Shown here: in pieces, positions 10,890 through 28,705 of the stretch
How the letters are laid out: every line of letters begins with the position of its first letter
How positions within the stretch are numbered: the stretch's first letter is position 1
Assembly (NCBI GenBank): GCA_963920765.1
Contig: OY987244.1
Span: forward strand, 12,650,501 to 12,714,500
DNA length: 64,000 nt
Origin: Ulota crispa
Taxonomy: Eukaryota > Streptophyta > Bryopsida > Orthotrichales > Orthotrichaceae
Direction of reading: 5' to 3'
The notes under the pieces: model-generated
What the model was told of the DNA's origin: nothing
Seen by the model: only the letters and a program-made list of their open reading frames with translations
Databases searched by the model: none
Made by a program: the position numbers and the translations under genes

Positions 10890-11048
10890 GGGGAAATTAT
10901 AAATAGGGGCACTAAAATGAAAAATATTACAAATAGGGTCATAATTTTAAAATTATTTGTAAATTGCTCCCCTATTTGTAATTATTTTGAAACTATGCCC
11001 CTATTTGTAGTATTTTTCATTTTCATGCCCCTACTTGTAATTTCCCCC
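10890..11048. mobile_element. Foldback MITE (family H) with 8-bp duplication
   Basis: Inverted arms start GGGGAAATTA and include AATAGGGGCA and TGAAAAATA; the right arm reads TAATTTCCCCC. TAATATAT flanks both sides (10882-10889 and 11049-11056), which suits a hAT-like MITE, though the duplication is AT-only and could be chance. Confidence 0.75.
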
Positions 11049-11813
11049 TAATATATTGATATTACCTATGGTCCAATAGTGGTTCAATATGGAGTTTTTG
11101 GAACCCACTTGTATGGTGTAGAATCTTAGTGTGAAGTACCCCTAATTGTATCTAGCTGATTCCAAAAAACTACCACATCTTGTAAAAGAAGAATATTTTC
11201 AAGCAAAATCCATGATATATCTTATCTTATTTCTATAATAGTCTTATCTCTATTAGTTGGGTAGTTGCAAGCAAAGTATGATTTAAAAATTCATGATTGG
11301 CCAAGGGCCAAGAGGCAAAATGAAAAATTTGTGATTAGGCGAGGGCCAAGGAGCAAAGTGATGAACATGGGTGTTGTGTGTGAAAGGACATCGTTGGTGG
11401 AACCCATTGAATCTTTTCCAACTTGAAATTGGAATTCACATATAAAGGGGTGGAGAGGGAGATGAAGAGGCAAATTGATTTGAATCTGAAATTGAATTTG
11501 AGTTTATATTATCCCATGAAATATTTTTTGTGAGCATGAGGGTGACCCAATAACCTTACTCCAGAACGGTGGGTGCACAAGTCAACTAGTAGTAGATAAA
11601 CTTGTTTTGAAAGAAAATGAAATCTATGGAATTTTTTGCCTAGTCTTTCTCACAATAATTTGAGTCGAGACAAAAAGAAGCAATCCACCCTTAAACTCTT
11701 CCCATTCCTTCAGTTCTTCATCAAATCTAGAAGGGACCATGTATCTAAAAAGCCTAAAAAGAGGACAAAAATGCTATAAAATTTAAAGAGTAGAGTATTC
11801 TCAATCCACGCCT
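11049..11813. other. Intergenic DNA, nothing recognised
   Basis: No exon-like frame and no repeat shared with the rest of the window was seen. Confidence 0.4.
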
Positions 11814-12047
11814 TTAACCCTTAAAGGACTTTAGGACATAGTATATGCGCTACCGTATAATCAGTATTTGCTATTAGTAAGAAGTTTTAATTTGGGATCT
11901 CAAGTAGTTCACTAGAACTGCTTTGATCTATTCTCCAATTTCTTTGTTGATCTCAAATGTAGTAGAGGTGTGGATCCATTCCAAATACAAGAAACATATC
12001 CTATATTGTATTGGTCACAATGGCACGCTTTGTCCTTTACGGATTAA
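11814..12047. mobile_element. TTAA MITE T5 (230-bp subfamily C)
   Basis: Starts TTAACCCTTAAAGGACTTTA and ends TTTGTCCTTTACGGATTAA. Interior ATTTGGAATG-type and TTGAGATC-type segments are shared with T6, T11 and T19, but T5 is in the opposite orientation. Confidence 0.85.
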
Positions 12048-12050
12048 CCT

Positions 12051-12285
12051 TTAAACATCTAAGCCCCCCGTAGTCAGCAATACAATCTAATGTATTTTTC
12101 TTGTATTTGGAATGCATCCACATCATTACTACATTTGAGATCAACAAAGAAGTTAGAATATAGATCAATGTTGTTCTAGTGAGGTACTCAAGATTCCAAT
12201 TTAAAACTTTTTGTTAGTAGCAAATGCTAGTTATATAGCAAAGTACATATTATGTCTTTGGGTTGCTTGGTTGTTTAAGGGTTAA
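12051..12285. mobile_element. TTAA MITE T6 (subfamily C), 3 bp from T5
   Basis: Starts TTAAACATCTAAGCC and ends TTGTTTAAGGGTTAA. It holds CTTGTATTTGGAATG and TTTGAGATCAACAAAGAAG as in T11 and T19. T5 and T6 form a head-to-head pair separated by three bases. Confidence 0.8.
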
Positions 12286-12559
12286 TCCATATCAAATGTA
12301 ATTTTGCACAAATACAAATGTCAAATCCATCAATATTCATCAACACCATCAACTCCTTTCTGGCTTTTAATTGCTTTTTAGCATTTCAAATTGCCTCAAC
12401 TCAAGCAAGCCTCTTGTAAGTTGAGAACAAATTGAGAACATATTGGTGATAAATTGGTGATAGACTAATAGTGGTTTCAAGAGCATTTAAATCATGTTTT
12501 GATGTTTTTTTTTCTAAACTCCTCCATGATAAATCTATGTTAAATTTTAATGTAGTTTG

Positions 12560-12960
12560 TCCATCTTTATATGCTTTTCAAGTAAGTGGGAGGGACGTGG
12601 AAGTGAAGACTACAACCTTTTGTCTCCAACTCTATATAAGATAAGCTTAGGAGGTTCTAAAAGCATGCAAGCTCTAAAATGGTGCACCTCCTCAAATGTT
12701 GTTTTTCATAACCCTTCCACAATACACAAACAATGTACATTTGAGGTGCACCATTTTAGAGCCCTATGCCATTTCAACTTCAATTTCATAATTAATTTCA
12801 CAAAACTTCAAAAAGTATGAAACAACTTGAATTAGACGCCACTTCTTCTTGTTTTTCAAGAAAAACTTACTGAAAAATATTTCAAGAAGTTTTCACCTCC
12901 GCAAAATTCAGTTTCAGCCCTTAGATGCTTCATTCATGAGCGTTCTCCCTTAGCACTAAA
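12560..12960. mobile_element. Family L MITE remnant
   Basis: Shares with the nested copy in T1 the stretches CAAGCTCTAAAATGGTGCAC, AAAGTATGAAACAACTTG and CAGTTTCAGCCCTTAGATG. It contains an internal inverted repeat around GGTGCACC. Boundaries are approximate and no duplication was found. Confidence 0.5.
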
Positions 12961-13219
12961 TTTCTGAGTCTATAATAACTGCACAAATTTCTTTGCTATC
13001 CTGTAGTTTCATACATTGGAGGGACTATTTTGTATCGAATAATCCCCCAAAAGCCCTCAGAAACAGCACTTGTCAAAATACATTTTTACCCTATGTCGTT
13101 TTCAACACCATTATCAAAATAGTTTAATATTGAAACTTGAATTTTACGGAAATATCGTATTCCAATTTCCAAACTTCGGAAATTTGGGAAAATTACTAAT
13201 GCTGAAATTTCAAAATTTA

Positions 13220-13255
13220 TAAGCCCCGGAACGAGTGCACTCGTTCCGGGGCTTA
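13220..13255. repeat. 36-bp perfect GC-rich palindrome
   Basis: The left half reads TAAGCCCCGGAACGAGTG, followed at once by its exact complement, with GTGCAC at the centre. It stands in very AT-rich DNA. A B-box-like GTTCGATTCCC lies 35 bp downstream, so a decayed tRNA-derived element is possible. Confidence 0.95.
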
Positions 13256-13455
13256 AACCAGCGTTAAGCCGTGCCGTGCGTGAGTTCGATTCCCCTGCGA
13301 TTCTTTCTGCAAGAGTAGTTTAACAGTCCAATGCACTATTAAAGATTTAATGGTGCAATACATGGGAGGAAGCGAGGCAGGACTTAACGAAGATTTAGAA
13401 ACCTTTAAAAAAAAAGACACTTTACATTTTGAAAATTAGTCTACAAATCTATCAA

Positions 13456-13918
13456 GGGAATTGATATGTACCACACCCTTTCAATTACTGTACCACATCC
13501 CAAAGTAAAATTTAGATTTCTACTAACAAAAAGTTGAATTTGAGAATTTGAAATTTAGATTTGAACTCAGAGACCATGATTTAGTATAGAACCATAAAAA
13601 AAGTTACAATTCAACAACACCCAATGAAAAAGTTTAGCTAGGAAGAAAAGTGTTACTTTTACTTTTGTTTGTAAAAAAAAAAAGCTGTTTCATTGGGTGT
13701 TGTTAAATTGCAACTTTTTTTGTGATTTTAGACTAAATCATGGTCTCTAAGTCCAAATCTGAATTCCAAATTCTGAAACTCAGTTGTTTGATGGTAGAAA
13801 TCTAAATTTTACCCTGAATTCCAAATTCTCAAACTCAGGTGTTTGATGGTAGAAATCTAAATTTTACTCTGGGTGTGGTACAGTAATTGAAAGGGTGCGG
13901 TACACATATCAATTCCTA
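13456..13918. mobile_element. Family F foldback MITE, copy 1
   Basis: Outer arms are GGGAATTGATATGTACCACA and the inverted GTACACATATCAATTCC, with a second matching pair around ATTTAGATTTCTACC. TCTATCAAGG occurs just outside both ends. The relative at 52306-52704 has the same arms and the shared core CATTGGGTGTTGTT. Confidence 0.85.
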
Positions 13919-14556
13919 TCTATCAAGGTTTTGCTTAATTATTAAAAAAAAGACTCACACGTAGAATACCCTCCTTTATCTCCTTAGTTTTCAAAAAGAC
14001 AGCACTGCATTGCAAATATGCGCCTGAGAAGCAGCAAAGTCCCCCCTCAAATTCAGCAAATTTTCCCACTTTCAGAAATTGGAGAATCAAACTCCAATGA
14101 ACCCTAACTTCTCCCAGTACATCGATGCGAGCACCTCAGGTTTCTCTTCTAGTTCTTTTTTGTCCATGTACTGGCAGGTTTGATATATGCATCACAAACC
14201 ATATCATTTAAAAGTTTGAGTAATATTACCGTACCAGGGATACCATCCGGTTATCACAAAACAAGGTAAACATGCCGTACAACATCAAATCTCACAATAT
14301 TAACCGATCGAATTCTAAAACTTACCTGCTCTACTTGATACCATCTACTGACAACAGCAGAAAAACATTTGCAAATCTAAACGGAAGACTCTGTTCAAAG
14401 TAAAAAAAAAGACGATGGAAGACCTCGAAAGAGATTTAACAGTAAACTTCACCCATATCTCATATCAAGCAATATGTCCATACCAAAGTTTAAAAGGATA
14501 GCCACAAGAATAGTCCTTCCTCTTGAACAATAACAGCAGTTCCACGGTGCATGTAT
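13919..14556. other. 3' flank of the HAM gene
   Basis: No other gene was seen. Because the HAM gene runs on the minus strand, its 3' UTR and polyadenylation site should lie here. No clear poly(A) signal could be chosen. Confidence 0.4.
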
Positions 14557-21170
<6,614 letters not shown>

Positions 21171-21274
21171 AGCTCGGCAATAAGTGCACGCAGCCAATCC
21201 TGACAATTGTAAAACGACTAAAAGAAAATGCACGTAAGAAGAGCTCCCGAATTTAAAGCTTCCGCCAAAATAAA
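21171..21274. promoter_or_regulatory. 5' UTR / proximal promoter of the HAM gene
   Basis: This stretch lies directly upstream of the HAM start codon (21170) on the minus strand. No TATA box is evident; the region is GC-richer than the intergenic DNA. The extent is inferred from position only. Confidence 0.35.
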
Positions 21275-21500
21275 CGTGAGCGCACCGCAAATGAAAAATC
21301 CGCGAGCTCAAAAGCTTGAACTACGCCGTCCGAGCACCGAAATGCACCAAATAAAGGCCATTTCAGGTCGAGGAAACGCCGTTTTCTCAAGTGCGTGGAT
21401 CAATGCGAAGCTTAAGAGATTTCCGGAGTGCTTACGAGAGTGATCGAGAGACGGCGAAGCGAGAGTGTGATCAGGTTGTGCGTCGTTATTTGCGTATCCG
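21275..21500 (+). repeat. Third copy of the SAWI peptide module, upstream of HAM
   Basis: On the plus strand an open frame reads RAQKLELRRPSTEMHQ, then AVFSSAWINAKLKRFPECLR. It aligns codon for codon with the copy at 3532-3690 and, apart from one shift, with the copy at 3310-3490. Against the first copy, several differences in the core are silent third-base changes (AGC/AGT, GCC/GCG, ATT/ATC, GCA/GCG, CTA/CTT). A second frame downstream (RRYLRIRKLRK) resembles the 3690-3959 frame. It begins about 100 bp upstream of the HAM start and points away from it. Confidence 0.6.
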
Positions 21501-21697
21501 GAAGCTCCGGAAGAGCAACAGCCAGGGTTCGGAAGTCGGGACGGTCGGTAAGTCATCCTTTCTTTTCGGGCTGCCCGACTGGGTTTTAGATAAGTACGTG
21601 GCAGAATCAGCGCACTGGCTCTAAGTGGATTTTTCATAATTAATGGCCCTTTCACACCCGGTGTTATGGAGCAAACTAGTCAAAAACGTGCTATAGG

Positions 21698-22148
21698 GCG
21701 TGCCACCATAAACCAACAAATTATAGAAAGTGGCCAAATTCATGTATAATTTGTTGTATTTGTTTTTAATTATGATCTACTCCACTATTAAGATGACACT
21801 TTATGGACTTGTCATGATGGACATAAATGCATTGACTAAGTAACCCGATTCACTTTGGATTTTTATCAATTTAGTTAATCAACTTGTCAATTTCATGCAA
21901 ATCAATTATTAATATTAAGGCAATGAGTGCTAGGGTGGCCAATTCTTTGTTCTCTTAGTGTAAAATGTCCAACAATTACCATTTTTGAATGATGATAACT
22001 TTTTTTTGGCAAACAATAATTCCAATTTCTCTTCGTAACTTTTTTTCTAACATCTCATTGCTTGTAGTTACAAAAAGATATAAATTTTTAGGGTTGCTAT
22101 AAATAATTAATATGATTGTTGCATCTTTGTTGGTTTATGGTGGCACGC
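21698..22148. mobile_element. MITE with 23-bp inverted repeats (family M)
   Basis: The ends begin GCGTGCCACCATAAACCAAC; the complement closes the element. The 8-bp flanks GCTATAGG and ACTATATG agree at six positions, which hints at an 8-bp duplication and a hAT-like origin. Confidence 0.8.
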
Positions 22149-22274
22149 ACTATATGAGCCTTAGCATTCACATTTGGAGTACTATGGAGCACTAAAAATG
22201 ATGTGGAGTTCACGGTGGCATCTTTAAACACTCGCAATTGTTGAGTGTTAGCAACAATACAGTATTATAACAAC

Positions 22275-22513
22275 TTAACCTGTAAGCGCCACAACAGGAT
22301 CCTATTATTGGAGATACCAAGTTTGTCTCACTTTTTCTCTCAATAAGTACTGTGAAAAAAGTTGTGGCTAGTCCCCATCAGCAAAGAAGGTGGTCATTTT
22401 TCAAATCCTACGGTCACTTTTTTTGGATGTACATAATTTTCTAAGCTGTGGTGGCCATTAAACCCTCCATTTTCTCCTAAACCCTAAAACAACTCCAGGC
22501 GCTCAGGGGTTAA
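22275..22513. mobile_element. TTAA MITE T7
   Basis: Starts TTAACCTGTAAGCGCC and ends GGCGCTCAGGGGTTAA. The GCGCC-type inner end resembles T18 more than the other TTAA elements. Length about 240 bp, no frame. Confidence 0.85.
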
Positions 22514-22777
22514 TAAAACATACATTTTAGGATTGTTGAGGGAGTGTCATGGAGGTGAGGAGGAGTCACATAGTTAAGTTAGCTATTAACATTGGTATTG
22601 CTTTATGTAAAACTCTAGTGTGAACCTAAAACAAAAAATCTTTCAAAATATTTAGTTTCAAAATCAAAACTATGTGAATACAAATTGGGTTTTTTAAGCC
22701 CACCAATACTGGTGTTGCATTTTATATGGTGCTGGGTGCAAAAGGGCTTAAGTAGCGCAGATAACTTATTGTAACTT

Positions 22778-23410
22778 CACTAAATATTGCATTTAGGTTG
22801 CCCCACTCTATTTTCTCTACATTTTACACTATGTAAATACTTACCGGCACTACAATTTCATCAATAACTAAGTTAGCGGTTGGCGCCTGTTATACTACGC
22901 ATTTACCTATAGACTTTTATTAAGATTTTTAGATAAAATACAAAGGATTTTTTTGGTAAGTCAATGTGGTGTTACAAAGGTCACTGTGATTGTATCTATA
23001 GTACCACAAAGGTTGGAGATTTTATATTACAAAGGGCAAGATATGATATAACAAAGGTTAAGATATGATACAACAAGGGTCAAGATATGATACAACAAGG
23101 GTCAAGATATGATATAACAAAGGTCATTGTGAGGTATGATATATATAGAGTGAATATGTGATATTACAGAGGTCAAGGTGCAATATTAAAGATGGCCTTG
23201 TGATTTTAGTAGTATGATTATTGCAATAAATGTATTTTGAAGGTTTTGGCAATAACAATGAAAATGCTGAAAAATAAACTAGCAATGTTGAGGTTGTAAA
23301 CCATGTGAAATCCTAATATTAAAAGAGTTGCATGGGTCTCTAGGTGGCTAAGTAACTTTTCAAGGTAAGGCAACCTAATTTTTAAGGCAATCTAAATGCA
23401 ATATTTAGTG
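22778..23410. mobile_element. Family D MITE, copy 1
   Basis: Ends are CACTAAATATTGCATTTAGG and the inverted TCTAAATGCAATATTTAGTG. It includes about five 22-bp units based on AAGATATGATATAACAAAGG at 23030-23130. Related copies lie at 32114-32343, 56571-58173 and 58459-58760. No clear target duplication, so its superfamily is open. Confidence 0.8.
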
Positions 23411-23683
23411 TACACAAAATTATTTCAATTAGTGTGAAAGGGTGGCATGTCTCCTCCTAAGTATAATATAATTTTATGGCCATGATCATTTGTTCTTTTG
23501 GAAGAAATGATTTGGAAGTTCATGTAATGTTGCAACTTGCATGCATTTTTTAGTTCAGGTGCATGGTCAGATAATATTTTCAAGATTAAATCACATTGTT
23601 TGAGGTTGTTTTAAAACATTATTGCATGCCCAAATTCTAATGTATTCATCTAAATTACTCTCAAATATCTTATAAGTGCACTT

Positions 23684-23961
23684 CACTAGTAGAAAACGGT
23701 GTTGAAGTCAACATAAGCTACGTGATGTTTTCATGCTTCTACCGCAAATTTCTATGTTAGAAACATGAAAACATCATGTAGTTTATGTTAACTTCAACAC
23801 CGTTTTCTCTAATAAAAAATTGCGTTAGAATTTCTGTTTTCATGTAGTGTAATTTCTGTTGGGTTCCTTGTTTCCAATGTAAAATTTGTGTTGGAAACAA
23901 GGAACTCAACAAAAACTACACTACATAAAAACATAAATTCTAATGCGATTTTCTACTAGTG
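23684..23961. mobile_element. CACTA-type MITE made of two hairpins
   Basis: Ends are CACTAGTAGAAAA and its complement TTTTCTACTAGTG, the classic plant CACTA terminus. Inside are two separate hairpins, one around GTGTTGAAGTCAACATAAG and one around GGAAACAAGGAACTCAAC. The 3-bp flanks CTT and TTA do not match. Confidence 0.85.
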
Positions 23962-23970
23962 TTAGGCAAA

Positions 23971-24656
23971 TCTATACTAATAATAGATATGGCATTGTTT
24001 ATTATAAACATGGATTCAAATTTGTCTGTCGGTTTGACACAGGTATGTGGCACTCCACCAATGCTCTGACTTTTTTTATATTAAAAACCTGAAGTAAACC
24101 AACTACATGGGTTGGGTTTAATGCGTGGGTAATAATTAAAAATTAAAAAATAATAACGTGAATGATTACTATGTGGGTAAACCTTGAGGAGTAAAATGTT
24201 TGTGTAGGTGAACAACACATAATATTTTTATGTGTACATGTAATAGATTAGGTTGTTTGTCGGTTTGTATTAGTTGCAACATAATGAAAACTTATGGGTA
24301 AAAAATCTTGCATATGAAAATACTTGCTTATGGAAAAACTTGCCACATAAGTAAAAAATTGCATGAGTAAAAAATGGCATGTATAAAAAAATTGCTTGGG
24401 TAAAAAACAATAAGTATAAATTTTTTTTGAATGATTATTATGTGGGTAAAATTTTTGTGTAGGTAAAAAATAAACAATATTTTTATGTGTGAGAAGACAA
24501 TGATGTTCCTTTTACTATGTGGGTAATTTTTTTTGTGGGTACAAAACAAATAATGCTTTAATGCAAGGAAATGTTTGTTAAAAAAAGACAAATATTTTAT
24601 TGCATTTAATGGGTTATTTTCTAAAGTGTGTCCATAGCACACATAGGTCATACTAG
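23971..24656. mobile_element. Non-autonomous Helitron-like element
   Basis: Begins TCTATACTAATAATAG after an A and ends CATACTAG before a T. A short hairpin (GTGTG-CACAC) lies about 14 bases before the end. TC start, CTAG end, 3' hairpin and insertion between A and T are Helitron hallmarks. The AT-rich interior carries degenerate GGGTAAAAAATTG repeats and no Rep/helicase frame. Confidence 0.7.
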
Positions 24657-25441
24657 TTCACTTATATTTTGTGAATTAATGTGAGAATAATGTTAGTGCA
24701 AGATGCAAAAATAGTAGTAACTTGTGTACATGCTTGTGTACCAACCCTTGTAAAATAATAAGCTAACACTTCAAATTCAACACCCTAGTGTGTATAATTT
24801 TGTAACGATACAAAAAATTGGTTGAAGTCTTTATTACAATTAGCAACATTTGTGAACATTAGTTGGTCAAGAGGACTTTGATGGCAACATTTGTGAACAC
24901 TAAGGTAAACTATCCTATTGTGGACAATTCTTCCATTGAAAACAACATGAATACAACCCTTTTTTGATCAATACAACGTGTTCAAAAAATTTGGAGGAAG
25001 AAAAATTAGGGCTCAAATTTTGACATGTTTGATCTAGAATGAGAGTCATTTTGACCATTTATGGACTCATAATTGTTACATTGTAATAAATCATTTGTTT
25101 TAAATGGGCATCAATGTTTCTATGTTGACATGGTTGCATTGGCCAATGCAACATCTATAAAAGGATTCCCACTTGGACACAATGAATAAACAAAATAACC
25201 AGTTTAAATTGTTAGAAGTGTCTTCACTAACCATTCGTATTGTTCATTATGAGTATTCACAAGTACAACCAGAAGTAATGGTATGGCACTAATGAGGCAC
25301 CTAATGTCCCTTATGAGTCACATCCAACACTTTTCCAATTTATCAAACAATATAATGCACTTTTAACTGTATTTCACCTCTCCCACATGTTGAATGGATT
25401 TTTTCTAACTACCGTATTTATCTCAAGCTTTATACTTTGGA
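24657..25441. other. Intergenic DNA, no gene
   Basis: AT-rich, without an element end or exon that I can support. Confidence 0.4.
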
Positions 25442-27329
25442 TTAACCCTTAAATGACCCAGAGTGCCGCTGTGGCCAATACGCTGGGTTTATCACGTATT
25501 TGTAAGATCTGTGGGTATTGACTTTTGCTTGCGTTTGGGGAGGATTGTACTAGCTTGTTTGCGGTTGATTCAAGATGTTTGGCAACTGCATGCAATTGTT
25601 TTGCAAAGAGTTGCAGAAGATTATATGTCAAACAGTCTATGGTTACGTATTTATGGGCAAGGTGTACACCCGGAGCAAGGTCAGGTGTTGAGATGTAGAC
25701 GTGGACCCCTTATTCCTGAGGTGGCAAGTGTGGTGGGGATATGGAGGGAGTATGGAATTTGGGCCGTTAGTTACGTACGTGCGGCGGTTTGAATGGCGGC
25801 TCGTCAAAATGTTCCAAAATGGGTGTGTGACGGTTTTTTTTTGGGTCCGTGTTTGCGGGTCCAAGCCCGGAGATACAGTGAGGTGATTCCCAATATTGAG
25901 GGGGATGCCGCTTGCGGAATGAAGAAGTGTAGAAGAAGTTTTTCTGCGATGAATTTGTTGTTGTGGTGGTTCATTTTGTGCATGGATAATGTGGAGAAGG
26001 TGGTGGTTGACTAGTCGGTTAAATTTCCTTCTTCCGGGAGCACTTCACAGTAGCCGGGAGAAATTGTGAACCGGTCTCAATTGGCCTTTGCACCTTACTG
26101 TTGTTTGCAGTGGGCTCCAGCCCCCAGTAGAATTGCCGGAACATTGTGTAAGGTGCAAACAGTATGCCTGAAGCAGTAGATTTTGTCAACTTGAAAACCA
26201 CACTACCCCCTTTGCTTCTCACTACTGAGATTATAATTCTGACATACTTTGAGTAATTTTGGACAGAGACTAGCCCACCTTCGATCAAAACCCAACTCAG
26301 ACAACGCTTTCCAAGTTCAGAGCTTGAGATATGGCGAAGCACACCATATTATATATGCAGCAGCAATCTTGCAATTCCCACCAAGCTCTGCCTTATTGTG
26401 GGAGGACTTGTAGGATGTGAATTCTTGTAGGCATCCCAACACATTACTAGGATGTTTTCAAACGTGTGTTGTGTTGGAATTGATACATAGGAACCTGCAT
26501 GAAATTTGAATGACAAAAACTTCGCTACACCAAGGAATATCAACCTTTTTGGAGCGGCTAAGAGAGTGCCAAATAAAATTTGTCTCCTTGACTGGGGTAT
26601 TCTTTGTACCAGGAATGCAAGCTTTGGAGAACCGTGTGTGTTGTGGTCAAACCACTCCGTAGGCAATGGCATCAATACTTGTAATTCTAGAAACGGCAAA
26701 TGAGGCAAACACCATTACTTAATGCCAGTGAACCACTGGGTCGCAAAATCAAAGTCATTGGGAAATCTAGGGCAACGAAACACAAAAATCCCACACTTCA
26801 ACAAAAGAAACACTAGCAAAAGACAATGCCCAACTTGAATCTGTACGGCAAGGCCACCTACTGTCCGTGACCGTTCTCCTAGGAAGAATATTAACCAGCA
26901 TTTACTAGTACAATTGTCTGCTCATGAAACTGCACGTTTGGGGCTTCAAATTCAATGACCAGCTGAGCACATGTTCTATCCATTCATTGCAACCAACGAA
27001 AATAATCTGTACGATCAAACTCCCTCCACCCTCGTGGAAGTGTATCCAGCCAGACGTGGCAAGCACCGTGGCAAGTATAGCGCCCTCGCCTCTATCCATC
27101 TTTGGGTCACCTGCCGCATCGTAGCAAGTGAAGTGCATCCGCAAATTTGGAAACCCCGCGGTGGATCTTCACAGGAAATTTGCAACCGTAGCGCAATACC
27201 AAACCAATTGCATCGAACCACCCCAATTACTAAACCATTGCTTGCATTGCACCCTAGCACCCCCATTTTCACCGTATGTATACTATATAGCCCAAGTGCT
27301 ACGGAGCCTTGTGGTTGTTTAAGGGTTAA
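25442..27329. mobile_element. TTAA element T8 (1.9 kb) with gene-like interior
   Basis: Starts TTAACCCTTAAATGACCCAG and ends GTTGTTTAAGGGTTAA. Unlike its neighbours, the interior is GC-richer and holds overlapping open frames on both strands: 25463-25792 plus (109 codons), 25793-26014 plus (73), 26349-26708 minus (119) and 27015-27272 minus (85). None shows a recognisable transposase motif. It may be a captured host gene piece or the decayed coding region of a larger relative. A 12-bp inverted repeat TTTGCACCTTAC lies at 26092 and 26148. Confidence 0.7.
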
Positions 27330-27694
27330 CCCCTAAATGTTGAAGGAGATGATTATCTTCCTTTTGGTGCAAAAAAAATAGTTTGGAGGTTAGGAAAAAA
27401 GCTTTTTTAATTCAATTTTTTTTCAAAAGCAGTCATTGCAAGATTCTTCACCACGGAGTGCCAAAATTGGATTGATTGAAAGTCCTTATGTTTTTCAAAA
27501 CTAAAATTTGTGAGAATATTCACAACCATGGTTGTAAGTCCCCTCCTACCCTTTATACAAATTTCATGTGGGCAGCATACACTATTGATTTTTCACACTT
27601 TTTGAAGCAATACTATAGGCTGGGCATAGCCTAAGCATTATAGCTCTACAGTATAGGGAGATCATGATTAGGGGCCCTGGCATTTAAGGGTTAA
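27326..27694. mobile_element. TTAA MITE T9, abutting T8
   Basis: Starts TTAACCCCTAAATGTTGAAGG and ends CTGGCATTTAAGGGTTAA. Its first TTAA is also the last TTAA of T8. Confidence 0.85.
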
Positions 27695-27790
27695 CATGTG
27701 AAACCACCAATTGTGTCCACCATGGGGTACTTTACCTAGAGCTTCTCCACTGCAAAGCCTAAAGAGACCCGCAATATTGAGCTTCACATA

Positions 27791-28705
27791 TTAACCCCTA
27801 AATGCCCAAGGCACCAGATTTTGGTGTCCAAAATTTTTTAGGAAACTTTGAAACCATGTTGAAGTTGTAGATTTTATTGTTTTGAGGTTATTTTTGTGGA
27901 AAAGTTGCGCGTTGAAGTTAGCTTTGCTGTTCAAATTCAACTTCTTCCATATCTTATTCCAATTGATTTTGGTGGAAGGTTAATTGCAAGCATACATTTT
28001 GTGTCTTGAATAGTGCCATGAAAAGTGTCATGAATAGTGTCATGAATAATGTCACAGAGCCTATGAGAAGTTGCTACATTGAAAAGATGGGCATCAAGTT
28101 GAGCAAAAGGTGAAAATTTCTCTTGGGCACTCCCTTGGGCAATAAGAGCCTTTTTACTGAAATTTTGACATCTAACAAAATCTAAAAATGCTTTTGGACT
28201 AATTTCACTTGGAATGTCTTTGTTATAAAAATTAGGATCCTTTCACCATTGAATTTTCTTTCATTCATAATGATTTTTGGTCTATAATTGAAGTTGAAAA
28301 TTTCTTTGTATTAGACAGTTGCGTTTTGACAGTTGCGTTGCAAACTCATTTGTGAAATTGTGGTCGTGGATTTGGAAGAAGGGCCATTGGTTTTGAAGTA
28401 ACAACAATAAACATTAAAGCATCCTAAGTGGTTGTCTCCCAATTTTGTATGCAAAAGTTGCCAATTTCCATTAGAAGTTTCAAGCAGCTAAAAAAAAAGC
28501 AAAAAATTCCATACTCATCATCATTCAATCACAAATATCTTAAAATCCGCGTGGCCATTTTGGATTCTTTTTGGATAATGCCATTTAGAGACCTTGAAGT
28601 TCAAGATTCAATGATTACTATTTTATTTTGATGTTTAATAATGATCTTACAAGGACAATTCAAAAACTTCAAAATTACCTACACCCTTGGACATTTAGAG
28701 GCTAA
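27791..28705. mobile_element. TTAA element T10
   Basis: Starts TTAACCCCTAAATGCCCAAG and ends CTTGGACATTTAGAGGCTAA. A short direct repeat, AGTGTCATGAATA, occurs about four times at 28005-28055. The left end resembles T15. No transposase. Confidence 0.8.

Noticed and set aside
13255-13310. tRNA gene suggested by GTTCGATTCCC
   Set aside because: The B-box-like motif is present but the T-stem does not pair and no acceptor or anticodon arm can be built. At most a decayed tRNA-derived remnant.
23030-23130. CRISPR-like spaced repeats
   Set aside because: The 22-bp units are contiguous, degenerate and lie inside a MITE; there are no unique spacers and the genome is eukaryotic.
22778-23410. Family D as a CACTA transposon
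   Set aside because: The ends begin CACTA, but no 3-bp duplication was found and other copies start CTGAATGTTG or similar, so the resemblance may be chance.
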